Positions 9,401 through 18,739 are shown, counted from the first letter of the stretch. The stretch: DNA of 64,000 nucleotides from Bacteroidia bacterium (GCA_027493955.1 JAOSJT010000001.1:325131-389130), one strand, 5' to 3'. Notes: generated from the sequence alone by a model not told the origin. Numbers and translations: made by a program.

Positions 9401-10324
9401 ATGTCACGCTTCACCCTCACGCTGATGTCGCTGTTCCTCGTCATTTCGATTGCTGCAGGTCAGCAGACAGCGGATCCATCGTACAAGCCGATAGTCGGAG
9501 AAAGCGCTTTCTCGCCTGACAATGGTCCGGTCATTTTCATTGACGAGGCACACCATAACTTCCATACGGCCGGCGGCGGCTACAAGCCCTTCGCCGATCT
9601 GCTCCAGGCACATCACTGCACTATTCTGCCGTCACGGCAGGAGATCACACCCGAGCATTTGCGGAATTGCGATATTTTCGTCATCGCGAACGCGCTCGCC
9701 GCCCGCAATGTGCAGGAATGGTCGCTTCCCGTGGGCGAAGCTCTCGCGGAGGCAGAAATCGATGCACTGGATCATTGGGTCCGCGGAGGGGGGGCTTTGT
9801 TTCTGATCGCCGATCACATGCCCATGCCCGGTGCGGTGGCCCGGTTGGCGAAGCGATTTGGTGTCACGTTCAGTAATGGCTTCGCGATGTTCAAGGGCAT
9901 GCGGACGCGAGGATTGCTGTTCATCCGGGACAATGAGACACTGCTCAATCACTGGATCACCGACACGAAACTCGACGGTGTTCGGGTAGACTCTGTGGTG
10001 AGCTTCACGGGTTCGGCATTTCGCGTCGAGGTTTCGCACCGTCCATTGTTGATTTTCGGCGAGGATATGGTTTCGCTGGAACCGGAAACCGCCTGGGAGT
10101 TCACGGAAAGCACGAAACGTGTGAACATTGAAGGATGGCGCCAGGGCGCGGCATTTGAACATGGCAAGGGCCGGGTGGTGGTGTTTGGCGAGGCGGCGAT
10201 GTTCACCGCGCAGTACGGTGGACGCGGCACCATCCCCGTCGGTATGCACACTCCTGAAGGTGTACACAACGCACGTCTTCTGGTCAATATTATCCGTTGG
10301 CTGGCAAAACGTAACGTTGAATAG
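9401..10324 (+). CDS. Exported GATase-1-like (DUF4350-type) protein
   Basis: 307 aa from the ATG at 9401, chosen because it gives a signal peptide (hydrophobic LTLMSLFLVISIAAG, cut before QQTA) and an AAGGA ribosome site. The body has the Rossmann-like flavodoxin/GATase1 pattern of DUF4350 and ABC-type gliding-associated periplasmic domains: PVIFIDEAHHNFHT, then CDIFVIANALAARN, a long loop, and DHWVRGGGALFLIADHMPMPGA. A C-terminal GKGRVVVFGEAAMFTAQ and NARLLVNIIRWLA complete the fold. No catalytic Cys-His-Glu triad of true glutamine amidotransferases is apparent, so a binding role is more likely. The exact substrate is unknown. No operon partner; pta follows after 289 bases. Confidence 0.7.
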   Translation: MSRFTLTLMSLFLVISIAAGQQTADPSYKPIVGESAFSPDNGPVIFIDEAHHNFHTAGGGYKPFADLLQAHHCTILPSRQEITPEHLRNCDIFVIANALAARNVQEWSLPVGEALAEAEIDALDHWVRGGGALFLIADHMPMPGAVARLAKRFGVTFSNGFAMFKGMRTRGLLFIRDNETLLNHWITDTKLDGVRVDSVVSFTGSAFRVEVSHRPLLIFGEDMVSLEPETAWEFTESTKRVNIEGWRQGAAFEHGKGRVVVFGEAAMFTAQYGGRGTIPVGMHTPEGVHNARLLVNIIRWLAKRNVE

Positions 10325-10410
10325 AAGGTGGGTGACGGTTTGATGGAAACGAGGTGAAGAATGTACGACCTGCGACATACGTTCCGTGATTTGCTATGAC
10401 GTCTGTGCCC

Positions 10411-10426
10411 CCGGGCTGAAGCCCGG
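10411..10426. repeat. GC-rich inverted repeat (dispersed-type hairpin)
   Basis: CCGGGCT and AGCCCGG (10411-10426) pair almost without a loop. Sequences of the form CCGGGCTGAAGCCCGG occur widely as dispersed intergenic elements in bacterial genomes; no function is known to me. It sits 86 bases after the gene at 9401 and could also act as a weak transcription brake. Confidence 0.45.
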
Positions 10427-10550
10427 AAGTAGAGGAACTGTCGCCTTTCGGACTTCTCACCCTTCGCCCTTCACCTCCCCACGTTTGGTCAACCTCGGGC
10501 TGCGCTGCGTGTAACGTTCAACCTAAAAAATCACTCCTCAGTTTGATGTT

Positions 10551-10573
10551 ACCCGCGGGGCGGGTATTTTTAT
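10551..10573 (+). terminator. Probable Rho-independent terminator upstream of pta
   Basis: ACCCGC-GGG-GCGGGT followed by ATTTTTATT. A six-base-pair stem with a three-base loop and a T-rich tail, lying 227 bases after the preceding gene and 41 bases before pta. Either it ends the upstream transcript or it is a leader terminator for pta. Confidence 0.55.
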
Positions 10574-10613
10574 TGATGGACCTGTTCATCGTTTATTTAC
10601 CATCAGGACTGAC

Positions 10614-11600
10614 ATGAACCCCGCAACTTTTATCGACGATCTCAAGTCAAGAGCAAGAAATCTCAACAAGCACATTGTCTATCCCGACGCGACAGACGAA
10701 CGCGCGATCAAAGCGGCGCGCATCGTTACGGACGAGGGTATCGCCCGAATCACGCTGGTGGGATCCGAGGAGGCCATCCGCACCCAGGCGGCGGCGGCGG
10801 ATGTTTCCCTCGAAGGGATCTCCATTGTCGATCCCGCGAGTTCCGGGCACCGTGGCGCATTTGCCCAGCAGTACTTTGAACTTCGAAAAAGCAAAGGCAT
10901 GACCGAAGATGTCGCTGCGCAAACGGTTCTCCATCCGCTGTTCTTCGGTGACCTCATGGTGCGCAACGACATGGCCGACGGCAGCGTCGCCGGATCGCTA
11001 TCCACCACCGGCGATGTCATCAAAGCCGGTCTGCATTGTATCGGTTTGAAGGATGGAATCAAGACGGTCTCCAGTCTCTTCGTCATGAAATTCCCGGAGA
11101 AGATTTATGCCTTCGCGGACTGCGCCGTCATGCCGCTTCCCGATGCCGGCCAGCTTGCCGACATCACCATTTCCACTGCGGATAACTACGCGGCGCTGAC
11201 AGAAGAAACGCCTCTCGTCGCAATGCTCTCCTTCTCGACAAAGGGAAGCGCGAAGCATGAATTGATCGATAAAGTGCTGGAAGCGAAAGCCATCGTCGCG
11301 CAGCGCCGTCCGGACCTCAAGGTGGACGGTGAGATGCAGTTCGACGCTGCCATTATCCCGGCCATCGGACAGAAAAAAGCACCGGGAAGCGAAATCGCAG
11401 GCAATGCCAACGTTCTGGTTTTTCCTGATCTGCAATCGGGCAACATCGGCTACAAAATTGCGGAACGCCTCGGCGGTGCCGAAGCTCTCGGACCCATCGT
11501 CCAGGGACTCGCACGCCCCGCCTACGATCTTTCGCGAGGCTGTTCGGTAAACGACATCGTCGTCACGACCGTATTCAACGCCGTCATGGGCGCGGTGTAG
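10614..11600 (+). CDS. pta: Phosphate acetyltransferase
   Basis: 328 aa, the short single-domain form of the enzyme. It converts acetyl-CoA and phosphate to acetyl phosphate and CoA in acetate metabolism, normally with AckA, which is not in the window. Family features: [17 protein letters not shown] at the N-terminus, LRKSKGMT (substrate-binding loop), [41 protein letters not shown] and the C-terminal [23 protein letters not shown], which is the most diagnostic block. The ATG at 10614 follows ACTGAC with no strong Shine-Dalgarno, which is usual in this lineage. A phosphate butyryltransferase would lack several of these segments, so pta is favoured. Confidence 0.95.
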   Translation: MNPATFIDDLKSRARNLNKHIVYPDATDERAIKAARIVTDEGIARITLVGSEEAIRTQAAAADVSLEGISIVDPASSGHRGAFAQQYFELRKSKGMTEDVAAQTVLHPLFFGDLMVRNDMADGSVAGSLSTTGDVIKAGLHCIGLKDGIKTVSSLFVMKFPEKIYAFADCAVMPLPDAGQLADITISTADNYAALTEETPLVAMLSFSTKGSAKHELIDKVLEAKAIVAQRRPDLKVDGEMQFDAAIIPAIGQKKAPGSEIAGNANVLVFPDLQSGNIGYKIAERLGGAEALGPIVQGLARPAYDLSRGCSVNDIVVTTVFNAVMGAV

Positions 11601-11610
11601 CGAAGAGGAG

Positions 11611-11735
11611 AGCAGAGAGCACGTTCGCACGTTACTCGAAGCTCCGCACAGGGGCCCGGCTGCGGTTCAGGTGTTGCGAATTCAGATCGTTGCACAACCA
11701 TTCGTGACGCACGCGCGTACTCTCAGCTCTCTGCT
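11611..11735. repeat. Intergenic segment bounded by perfect 10-bp inverted repeats
   Basis: AGCAGAGAGC at 11611-11620 and its exact complement GCTCTCTGCT at 11726-11735 bound 105 bases that fill the whole space between the pta stop and the tatD start. The layout resembles a small MITE-like insertion, but there is no visible target-site duplication, and chance or a long-range stem are alternatives. Confidence 0.35.
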
Positions 11736-12419
11736 ATGTTCTATAACATTCACACACATACGGACCACGGCTCGCAAGATTGCATAAGCATCGTGAACGT
11801 CGCTGTTCGGAACGGCGAGGTCGAACTGCCGGACTCGTTCTGCAGCGTGGGTGTTCATCCCTCGCACGTCGGGAATGAGACGCTGAGCGCATCGCTGCAC
11901 GCGGTCGGCCGCCTCGCATCGAATCCTACCGTCATAGCCATAGGAGAATGCGGTATTGATCGTGCCATTTCTACTGGTATCGATGTGCAAATTCAGGCGT
12001 TTCTCGCCCAGGTACACATCGCCGAGCGCGTGTGCAAACCCCTGATCCTGCACTCTGTTCGCAGTGGTTCCGACATCCTCTCCCTGCGTCGATCATGTGA
12101 TCCTTCTATTCCCTGGGTAGTCCATGGGTATGCGGGAAACCCGGACATGGCGGAGCGACTAATGTCGAAAGGCATTCTCCTGTCGTTCGGGGCCGCGCTG
12201 CTCGACCCGAAGAGGAAAACCGCGGACGTGTTTCGTCTCATGCCGCTCGACAGAATTTTTCTGGAAACCGACGAAAGCGATGTCGATATTGCCCGGGTGT
12301 ACGAAGGGGCCGCTCTGCTTCGTGGAATGAGCGTCGCCATGCTGGCCGACGTCATCGGTGCCAGTGTCGCAAGAACTTTTCCCGGTATCGACCAGATGCA
12401 AGACGGGGCGCGACCTTGA
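11736..12419 (+). CDS. TatD-family metal-dependent hydrolase
   Basis: 227 aa, somewhat shorter than the usual 250-260. TatD proteins are TIM-barrel DNases/phosphoesterases with two metals. The ligands are all visible: HTHTDH at residues 6-11, GECGID (Glu) around 71-76, LHS around 107, VHGYAGN around 130, and ETDESD (Asp) near 200. The short N-terminal form starting FYNIHTHTDH is typical of Bacteroidota members. The substrate in vivo is unknown; DNA repair or quality control have been proposed for relatives. The gene starts directly after the inverted repeat arm at 11735, so the ribosome site lies within that arm (GCTCTCTGCT), which is not Shine-Dalgarno-like. Confidence 0.88.
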   Translation: MFYNIHTHTDHGSQDCISIVNVAVRNGEVELPDSFCSVGVHPSHVGNETLSASLHAVGRLASNPTVIAIGECGIDRAISTGIDVQIQAFLAQVHIAERVCKPLILHSVRSGSDILSLRRSCDPSIPWVVHGYAGNPDMAERLMSKGILLSFGAALLDPKRKTADVFRLMPLDRIFLETDESDVDIARVYEGAALLRGMSVAMLADVIGASVARTFPGIDQMQDGARP

Positions 12420-12492
12420 CGCGGCGGTTTTGTGCGCGTCTGCCCGGCAGTCGGAAAATGCAGTAACGAAAAACACCTACAGAAAGAATGCT

Positions 12493-13257
12493 ATGATGGA
12501 TTTTCCCCAGTGGATGGAGCGTACGCAGTTGCTCCTCGGTGATCAGGTCCTGGAGCGCTTTCATTCGGCGCACGTCCTTGTCGTGGGTCTCGGAGGCGTG
12601 GGCGCGTATGCGGCCGAGCAACTGTGCCGCGCCGGGATCGGCAGCATGACCATTGCCGATGGCGACACCGTGCAGCCTGGGAATCGCAACAGACAATTAC
12701 CGGCATTGCGCAGTACCGAAGGGCAATTGAAAGCGGAAGTGATGGCAGAACGCCTGCTCGACATCAATCCGGAATTGAAGCTGCGCGTGCTTCCGGAGTT
12801 CATTCGCGACGAGGCCTTGCAACGCCTGATGGCGGAAGCTGCAGACTATGTCGTCGATGCCATCGATACGCTCTCCCCGAAGGTCTGGCTCATAGAACAC
12901 GCGCTGCGTAACGGGCATCGCGTCGTCAGCTCACTGGGAGCGGGTGGAAAAACCGATCCGACGCTCGTGCGCATAGATGATATCGAACGCTCGCATCACT
13001 GCCGCCTCGGGAAAATGCTGCGCAAACGTCTCCACCGACTCGGCGTGCGCAGGGGGGTGACAGTTGTGTACTCGACTGAGGGAATAGCGCCCGAAGCGAT
13101 GCAGGCGGTGGACGACGAGCGGAATAAAAAAACCATCGTCGGAACCATCTCCTACATGCCTCCGCTCTTCGGCTGTCTCTGCGCTTCCGTGGTGTTGCGG
13201 GCATTGGCGGACGATGTACGTGCACCCGACGCCGCGTCGATGCAGGCACCTGCATGA
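12493..13257 (+). CDS. tcdA: tRNA threonylcarbamoyladenosine dehydratase (TcdA/CsdL-type ThiF enzyme)
   Basis: 254 aa from the ATG at 12493 (a second ATG follows at once); the frame is open upstream but overlaps tatD. TcdA uses ATP to cyclise t6A to ct6A at position 37 of ANN-decoding tRNAs. The E1-like Rossmann fold is clear: VLVVGLGGVGAYAAEQLCRAG (nucleotide loop, about residues 32-52), DGDTVQPGNRNRQ (adenylate binding), DAIDTLSPKV, and GAGGKTDPT. GlyAlaGly and the R-N-R-Q block are characteristic of TcdA rather than MoeB or ThiF. An AGAAAG ribosome-site-like sequence precedes the start. It is followed by a strong hairpin. Confidence 0.9.
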   Translation: MMDFPQWMERTQLLLGDQVLERFHSAHVLVVGLGGVGAYAAEQLCRAGIGSMTIADGDTVQPGNRNRQLPALRSTEGQLKAEVMAERLLDINPELKLRVLPEFIRDEALQRLMAEAADYVVDAIDTLSPKVWLIEHALRNGHRVVSSLGAGGKTDPTLVRIDDIERSHHCRLGKMLRKRLHRLGVRRGVTVVYSTEGIAPEAMQAVDDERNKKTIVGTISYMPPLFGCLCASVVLRALADDVRAPDAASMQAPA

Positions 13258-13264
13258 AAAGAGA

Positions 13265-13294
13265 GGCCCCGTGCGGATACCTTCGCACGGGGCC
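13265..13294. terminator. Strong hairpin between convergent genes
   Basis: GGCCCCGTGCG (13265-13275) and CGCACGGGGCC (13284-13294) make a perfect 11-bp stem with an 8-base loop, placed 8 bases after the tcdA stop and 33 bases before the stop of the convergent barrel gene. There is no T-tract on either side, so it is a hairpin that may stop or stabilise both transcripts, not a textbook intrinsic terminator. Confidence 0.6.
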
Positions 13295-13326
13295 CGGAGT
13301 TCGGCGGACAAGCCGACGTCAGCTCT

Positions 13327-14963
13327 TTAGAAGGGACGTGAGAATCGTATGATGAAATTCGGGGATTCGCCTCTGTCCAACCGCCACGCCGCGCCGATAC
13401 GGAAGTCGCCATTCGCTGAACCCAGAGCGATGCCCGCGTCGGATTTCCAGGTGTCGAAGCTCATGTCGCTGCTAAAAGATGCGTCATAGGATCCGTTGCG
13501 TACATCACGTGTGACGATGGGGGCAATATCATTCGTTGCGCCGGCGTCAAAGAACAGGATGATGTTCGTGTTGCGAAGGACGTTTTTCGCCCAGCCCCGC
13601 GCATTGCCCGCGATGCTGCTCCTGATGATGAACTCGCTGTTGAACAACGCCATGTGCGAGCCGCTGAATTCCTTGAAACGGTACCCGGGAAGTGTACCAG
13701 GGCCGCCCAGCTCGAATTGCCGTTGCACGGGAACGATACCGTCGCTCATGCCCGCACGAGCGCGGACGTTCAGGCTCAAGTGCTCATTCAGAGGCTGGTA
13801 GCGGCGAATATCCACCGTGAGCTGACTGAATTCGAAATCACCCTTTGCGGTGCCGCCTGCTTTCTCAAAAAGGAGCTGTGCATCCCAACCACGTGATCTG
13901 TCCGTGAGTGACGGCAAGGTATGTATCCCTCCCGACACAACGAAACTGTTGAGATTCCCGTCGTTGATGAGGGGATTGACACGGAAGGTTTTATCTCCGC
14001 CGAAAACGGACCAGTTCGTCGCGCGATTCATGCCGCGGTAGGTGTCATGTACGTAGCCCAACGAAGCGCGCAGATTCATGCCCTCGTCTCCCCTGAGATA
14101 CCACGATGCGGAAACGGTATAGCCGCGTCGCTCGAAGTAGTCGAGGAAATCCTCGCGGGCGATGATGGACGTCCAGGTGTTTTCATCTCTGTCGAAACGC
14201 CATTCATCCTTCGAGTCGGTAAAGCTGTGCCCCTCACCGCCGATTTCAAGAATCTGATTCTCGAAATAGAAGGGGAGGTACAGGCCCAGACTATAGCGCC
14301 AGGTATGATTCGCAAAACCATAGCCTAACGATCCGGTGCTCACCAGCCAGGGTTTGCTGTGCCAGTACAGACGCTTTACCTGCGCAAGACCGATGTACAC
14401 GCCTTCGACGCGATTGTACCGGAAGAATGTTTCGTGAAGGCGTGAGGAGAGAGGAAACATCCACGGGAAATTCCCGGGGAATTTCTGGAAAAAGTTTTCG
14501 CTGAAATCGAACTGGTTCTCCTCGTCGCCTGAGCGCTTCCACCAGCTCCACTCACCATCGTCGCCGCCATCTTCCTCACCCCACGCATCACCCCAGCCGT
14601 CCCCCAATCGCCCCATCCGTCGGAGTCGCCGCCGCGATTCGCGATTTCGGCGTCAAGCGAATCAACGCGCGCTTCGATCTCACTGAGGCGGCCTTCGATA
14701 CTCTCGATACGCGTTGCGCGCTCCGGACTTTCCGCGCTTCCGCGTTCGGATTCCAACTGTTCACGCAGGTCACGGACCTGATCGAGCAGTTCGCGCTGCA
14801 ACTGTTTCATTTCGATGACCGCAGCACTGTCCGCGGGATCTGGCTCTGTCTGTGCGATAACGTACTTCGGAGCGAATAAAAGGAAAAAGAGAGCGAGAGC
14901 GGATACGAGATGCAATGTCCCGAACAGTCTCATGGCCAGCCTCTGAATTGATGAAAGTTTCAT
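13327..14963 (-). pseudogene. Outer-membrane beta-barrel protein with N-terminal coiled coil, interrupted by a frameshift
   Basis: The first frame (from ATG at 14963) encodes a signal peptide (LHLVSALALFFLLFA, cut near VIAQ) and a coiled coil (MKQLQRELLDQVRDLREQL, IESIEGRLSEIEARVDSLD). At about residue 119 the frame must shift at a run of five G on the coding strand (plus-strand C at 14601-14605): with one more G the reading GDSDGWGDWG continues as DGWGDAWGEEDGG into the second frame, which ends at 13327. The second part is a 16-strand-like surface-antigen barrel: VEGVYIGLAQVKRLYW, many alternating aromatic strands, LGGPGTLPGYRFKEFSG (Omp85/BamA-type signature) and a C-terminal FIIRFSRPF. Corrected length would be about 545 aa. 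As read, the first frame stops at 14376 after about 195 aa. A sequencing or assembly error in the homopolymer, phase variation or a true mutation are all possible. Confidence 0.75.
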
Positions 14964-15103
14964 AGCCCAATTATACGAAGAGCGAAGGAAAATGTTCGCT
15001 TCTCGCGCTGATTTTTTCCACGAATGCGTCCCCGATGCACGGATGCCACTGTACCGTGAACCCCCCTTGTCATTACGCGCCGCGAGGCGTCCTTTCGAAC
15101 ATG

Positions 15104-15132
15104 AAAAAAAAATCCCGCCACGCGGGCGGGAT
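15104..15132 (-). terminator. Rho-independent terminator of the gene at 15152-15970
   Basis: On the minus strand ATCCCGCC, loop CGCGT, GGCGGGAT is followed by nine T. The eight-base stem and long T-tract begin 19 bases after the stop of the upstream gene; this is the clearest intrinsic terminator in the window. Confidence 0.9.
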
Positions 15133-15151
15133 GGTGCGGAAGGTATCCGGA

Positions 15152-15970
15152 TTATTTCTGCGCCAGTTCCAGTTTCATGGTGGCGTTGGAAGTGACGGGT
15201 ACGCGCATGTTCATACTGGAAACAACGATGACCTGATCGCTGGTGGTTTCCATATCGATCTCGACAAGCAGGCCTTCGGCGGGCGCGTAATAGATTGTGC
15301 CTTTCGATTCCTGTGTCCCGTTGATGTTCATTTCCTGATCTCCTCTGATCATCGTCCCTTCGACTTTGGCTTCGGATTCGGTGGCGATCATGAGGCACTC
15401 ATAGTTCCCGACTTTTTTCTTGCCCGTCACTTTGAAGCTGCTGTTTGTCGTGACATAGGTTTTCGCATCGCCGCGTCCGGAGGTATCCTGACGCGTCCTC
15501 GTCCAACTGCCTCCTTCGGTGAGCTGCTCCATATCGAGTTTCGGCAGTAAATCGGTGATGCGCTGCAGGATGTTCGCGGCGGGGCCATCGAGGGACTTGG
15601 CGCTGTTGGTATCCACATCCACGACATCACCCATGGGGTCGAAGACGTAATTGACCGATTTGCCGGCAAAATCATTGCCCAGTGTCTGTGTGCTATTGTT
15701 TGCTTCGATGACAATGAGGGCATTTTCAATTTTGGCTGTTGCGGCCATATTCCCGTTTTCGAGTACATCGGTGATACTGATGACGGTACTGACCATGGAC
15801 TCGTTGTTGCTTGTCATGGACTGACCCTGGACTTCCTGAATGGTCATGCCGGTCTCTTCGAGGATATACCGGTAGTCCTTGCCTTTTTCGTAGCGATACA
15901 GCTTGTCCTGTGCCTGTCCTGTCGATGCGAGAAGCGCGACGAGAAGAAGGGCGGAAAGAAGTTGTTTCAT
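15152..15970 (-). CDS. Secreted protein of unknown function (DUF6263-like)
   Basis: 272 aa with a textbook signal peptide (LLSALLLVALLASTGQAQ). The mature part is beta-rich: YRYEKGKDYRYILEE at the start, then a repeated pattern of strands with polar faces (SMVSTVISITDVLENGNMAATAKIEN), VFDPMGDVVDVD, a GSWTRTRQDTSG block and IYYAPAEGLLVEIDME near the end. This is the general layout of the DUF6263 family found in Bacteroidota periplasm or envelope, but I assign it only by pattern. The next upstream gene (15989-16861) encodes a protein of the same plan (GDSWTE, GTLYVSLDSGLPIEMEV), so the two look like diverged tandem paralogues, 18 bases apart and probably co-transcribed. Function unknown. Confidence 0.75.
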   Translation of the reverse strand: MKQLLSALLLVALLASTGQAQDKLYRYEKGKDYRYILEETGMTIQEVQGQSMTSNNESMVSTVISITDVLENGNMAATAKIENALIVIEANNSTQTLGNDFAGKSVNYVFDPMGDVVDVDTNSAKSLDGPAANILQRITDLLPKLDMEQLTEGGSWTRTRQDTSGRGDAKTYVTTNSSFKVTGKKKVGNYECLMIATESEAKVEGTMIRGDQEMNINGTQESKGTIYYAPAEGLLVEIDMETTSDQVIVVSSMNMRVPVTSNATMKLELAQK

Positions 15971-15988
15971 GATGTCTCCGACAGGATT

Positions 15989-16861
15989 TTATTGTGGGAT
16001 GAATTCAAGCGTGGTAATGGTGGAAATCGAGGACGGTATGACGGTATTCTGTCCTCCGAACAATGCGCGGGTATTCTCTTTTTCCGAGCGTACCTCCATC
16101 TCAATAGGCAGACCTGAGTCCAGTGACACGTACAGTGTGCCGTCAATGCTGCCTTGTTCTTCGGAGAATTCCTCGAGGGAAGGGAAGAGGATTTTTTCTT
16201 CCATGAAAAGCTGACCCCGCCACTGAATTTTCAGACATTCGATTCCCATTTTTGTGCTGCGCTCTGCCACCGAATAGGTCGTGGCGTTGGCGATGTGCCG
16301 CACACCGTTCCCGCGACCGAGCTGCGGCAGTTCCTTGCTCGGATAGAGTGTATCGCTTGCGCTTTCCGTCCATGAATCGCCGATTCCGAGGGGACGCATT
16401 GGAAGGACGGGGAGGATGGCGGCACGTTGTGCGAACAGCGCGTCGCCGCCGGGCAATCCCAGCAGGGCTTCTGCGCGGAGCGGGACGGTCGGGATCGTGG
16501 ATTCCACCTTGCCGGACGGCGAGATGCGTACCCGCACAGGTTTGCGTGTCAGGATATTTTCCGGATCGATCTGCCTGCCGGAGGCAAGGGCATCGCGCTC
16601 TTCAACGACGGCTGTGTCCTGACGGAAAAGGAATTGCACGCCGGAAATGCCGGCCTCCTCGATTTCGATCGTGAAATAGCGCGTCGTCTTCTTTTCGAAC
16701 TTTGTGCTCCGACCGTCGTTGGTCTGTGCGAGTGCGCTGGTTTGTTCGGTCTGTTTGAACTTCCAGATACTGCCCGGTTTCACGTTGTAGCTGAGCTGAA
16801 CCGTTTGCGCGGCAGCCGCAAAGCCTGACAGAACAAAGAGCAGTGGAAGAAGAACCTTCAT
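15989..16861 (-). CDS. Secreted protein, paralogue of the adjacent DUF6263-like protein
   Basis: 290 aa from the ATG at 16861, chosen because it opens a signal peptide (KVLLPLLFVLSGFAAAAQT); the frame continues upstream to 16987 without signal-like content. The mature protein begins VQLSYNVKPGSIWKFKQTEQ, comparable with YRYEKGKDYRY of its neighbour, and shares a mid-protein GDSWTESASDTL and a late GTLYVSLDSGLPIEMEVRSE. It ends ITTLEFIPQ. No enzyme motif is present. The pair is closed downstream by the terminator at 15104-15132, so this gene is likely the first of a two-gene operon. A role in the envelope is inferred from export only. Confidence 0.7.
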   Translation of the reverse strand: MKVLLPLLFVLSGFAAAAQTVQLSYNVKPGSIWKFKQTEQTSALAQTNDGRSTKFEKKTTRYFTIEIEEAGISGVQFLFRQDTAVVEERDALASGRQIDPENILTRKPVRVRISPSGKVESTIPTVPLRAEALLGLPGGDALFAQRAAILPVLPMRPLGIGDSWTESASDTLYPSKELPQLGRGNGVRHIANATTYSVAERSTKMGIECLKIQWRGQLFMEEKILFPSLEEFSEEQGSIDGTLYVSLDSGLPIEMEVRSEKENTRALFGGQNTVIPSSISTITTLEFIPQ

Positions 16862-17002
16862 GGAGCGGGTGGGGTAATCGAAAAATTGCATCATCAAAAA
16901 AGATACGAAAGTGACGAACGGAAAAGAATCCCTTATTCGGGAACCCCGCCGTTCAACAGAGCAACGCCGTATAATGTTTCGGAACAACTCCGAAGAGCAT
17001 GT

Positions 17003-18739
17003 TCAGTGTTTGTCCCCGTAGGTCCACACTTTTTTCCCGCCCACCCAGGTAGCCATGACGCGGATGTTGAGAAACTCCTCCACCGGGGTAGTGATCAAAT
17101 CATTGGAAACGATCACGAAATCGGCGTATTTCCCGACCTCCAGACTGCCCAGATCCTTCTCCATCCCTGCTGCACGAGCGGCCCAGATGGTAAACGCCCG
17201 CACCGCGTCCGTGCGTGACATACGCTGCGACGAATACCAGCCGTCACGGTAGCGCGCGGCGGATCGAGGCACTGTCTTGTCGATTTGGAACCAGGTTTCG
17301 ATGTCGTCCTGCGTGCGCGGCCTGCCTTGTGCATCCACGCGAAACGCCGCGGCATAGACGCCTTGCAGCGGATCGGGCCGCTCTACGGGGAAATCACTAC
17401 CGCCGGGTATCCACGTACCGGCGCTGATCAGTGACGCCCACGCATACGCGTTTGCGACGCGTTGAGCGCCCAGCCGGGCTTCTGCCCAGTACATGTCGCT
17501 CGTGCAATGCGTCGGCTGCATGGAAGGGATTACACCCAGCGCGGGGAAGCGGGGGATGTCTTCGGGAGCGATCACTTGCGCATGTTCGACACGCAGCGGC
17601 GGACCGGAGCGTGGAACGCTTTTCTGTGCTGCTTCAAAGGCGTCGAGCACCATTCGTACAGCGGCGTCGCCGATGGCGTGGACGCATACCTGGAGCTGCT
17701 TCGCGAGAGCTTTCGTCGTTTCCCGGACAATACGTTCTTTTGTCGTGATCGGAATACCGCTGTTCCCCGGATCATCGGCGTACTCTTCGAGAAGCCACGC
17801 ACCACGGGACCCGAGGGCGCCGTCGGCATAGAGTTTGAGGCCCGCGATAGTGAGTTGCTGCTCGCCATACACCGTCCGCCCTTCCTCAAGGAGATTTTCC
17901 CACATGCTCCCGGTACCGTCCACGTAACCCACAACGCGGAACGGGAAGGCGTCGTCGTCAATGAGTTTTCGTATGGCGCGCACATGCTCTTCGCGCAGGC
18001 CCATGTCGTGCATACCGGTCATACCGAGTGCGAGACATTGTTTCACTGCGGAGGCAAAGGCGGTCTGCAATTCGGCGTCGGTTCTTGCCGGGATGTGCTG
18101 CCGTACCAATTCGATGGCATTGTCCAGAAGGATACCGGTCGCAACGCCTTTCGCATCTCTCATGATGCGGCCGCCTTCCGGATCCGGTGTTTCGTTCGTG
18201 ATTCCGCTGAGTTCCAAGGCGCGTGTGTTGACCCAGGCGGCATGCCCGTCTACGCGGGACAGAAACACGGGTTTATCGGCAACGACGGAGTCGAGTTGCC
18301 CCGCTGTGGGGAATACCTTCTCCGGCCAATCGTTCTGGTCCCAGCCGCGCCCGCGTATCCACTCGCCCTGTCCGGCCGCCAGCGCATGTTCACGGATACG
18401 CTCGAGGGCATCACCGACGCTGGTGGTTCCGTGGAGGAGCAGGATGAGCGCTTCCTCGCCGAGTCCGGCCAGATGTGCGTGTGCATCGATGAAGCCGGGA
18501 TACAACTGTGCCCCGCCCATATTGATCGTCTCATCGGGATTCCATGCAGCGAGTATTTGCTCATTTTCGCCAATAGCCACAATGCGACCATCCTCGATGG
18601 CCATAGCGTTGGCCAGAGGGAGGTCGGGATTCATCGTGTGGATTTCGGCGTTATAAATGACGAGTTCGCAGCCCTCGCGAGGGTCGCAGGCAGTGAGAAT
18701 CAAGAGACAGACTGCAAAGGTGTTGAATAAATGTCGCAT
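17003..18739 (-). CDS. Lipoprotein amidohydrolase of the YtcJ family
   Basis: 578 aa from the ATG at 18739. The start gives a lipoprotein signal (FAVCLLILTAC, Cys at about 17). The amidohydrolase TIM barrel follows: LVIYNAEIHTMN (N-terminal beta sandwich), YPGFIDAHAHLAGLG with the HxH metal pair, DGHAAWVNTRALELSG, LKLYADGALGSRGAWLLEEY, VCVHAIGDAA, RVEHAQVI, and IPGGSDFPVE with the metal-binding Asp; the C-terminal GSLEVGKYADFVIVSND closes the composite sandwich. These are the hallmarks of the YtcJ/AepA-like amidohydrolase-3 group, whose substrates are mostly unknown N-acyl or formamide compounds. Membrane anchoring suggests it works in the periplasm. It is divergent from the large fusion protein at 18894; their promoters share the 154-base gap. 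Confidence 0.9.
   Translation of the reverse strand: MRHLFNTFAVCLLILTACDPREGCELVIYNAEIHTMNPDLPLANAMAIEDGRIVAIGENEQILAAWNPDETINMGGAQLYPGFIDAHAHLAGLGEEALILLLHGTTSVGDALERIREHALAAGQGEWIRGRGWDQNDWPEKVFPTAGQLDSVVADKPVFLSRVDGHAAWVNTRALELSGITNETPDPEGGRIMRDAKGVATGILLDNAIELVRQHIPARTDAELQTAFASAVKQCLALGMTGMHDMGLREEHVRAIRKLIDDDAFPFRVVGYVDGTGSMWENLLEEGRTVYGEQQLTIAGLKLYADGALGSRGAWLLEEYADDPGNSGIPITTKERIVRETTKALAKQLQVCVHAIGDAAVRMVLDAFEAAQKSVPRSGPPLRVEHAQVIAPEDIPRFPALGVIPSMQPTHCTSDMYWAEARLGAQRVANAYAWASLISAGTWIPGGSDFPVERPDPLQGVYAAAFRVDAQGRPRTQDDIETWFQIDKTVPRSAARYRDGWYSSQRMSRTDAVRAFTIWAARAAGMEKDLGSLEVGKYADFVIVSNDLITTPVEEFLNIRVMATWVGGKKVWTYGDKH

Noticed and set aside
17462-18730. Long plus-strand frame opposite the amidohydrolase
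   Set aside because: Antisense to a gene with all catalytic motifs intact; no motif, signal or ribosome site of its own.
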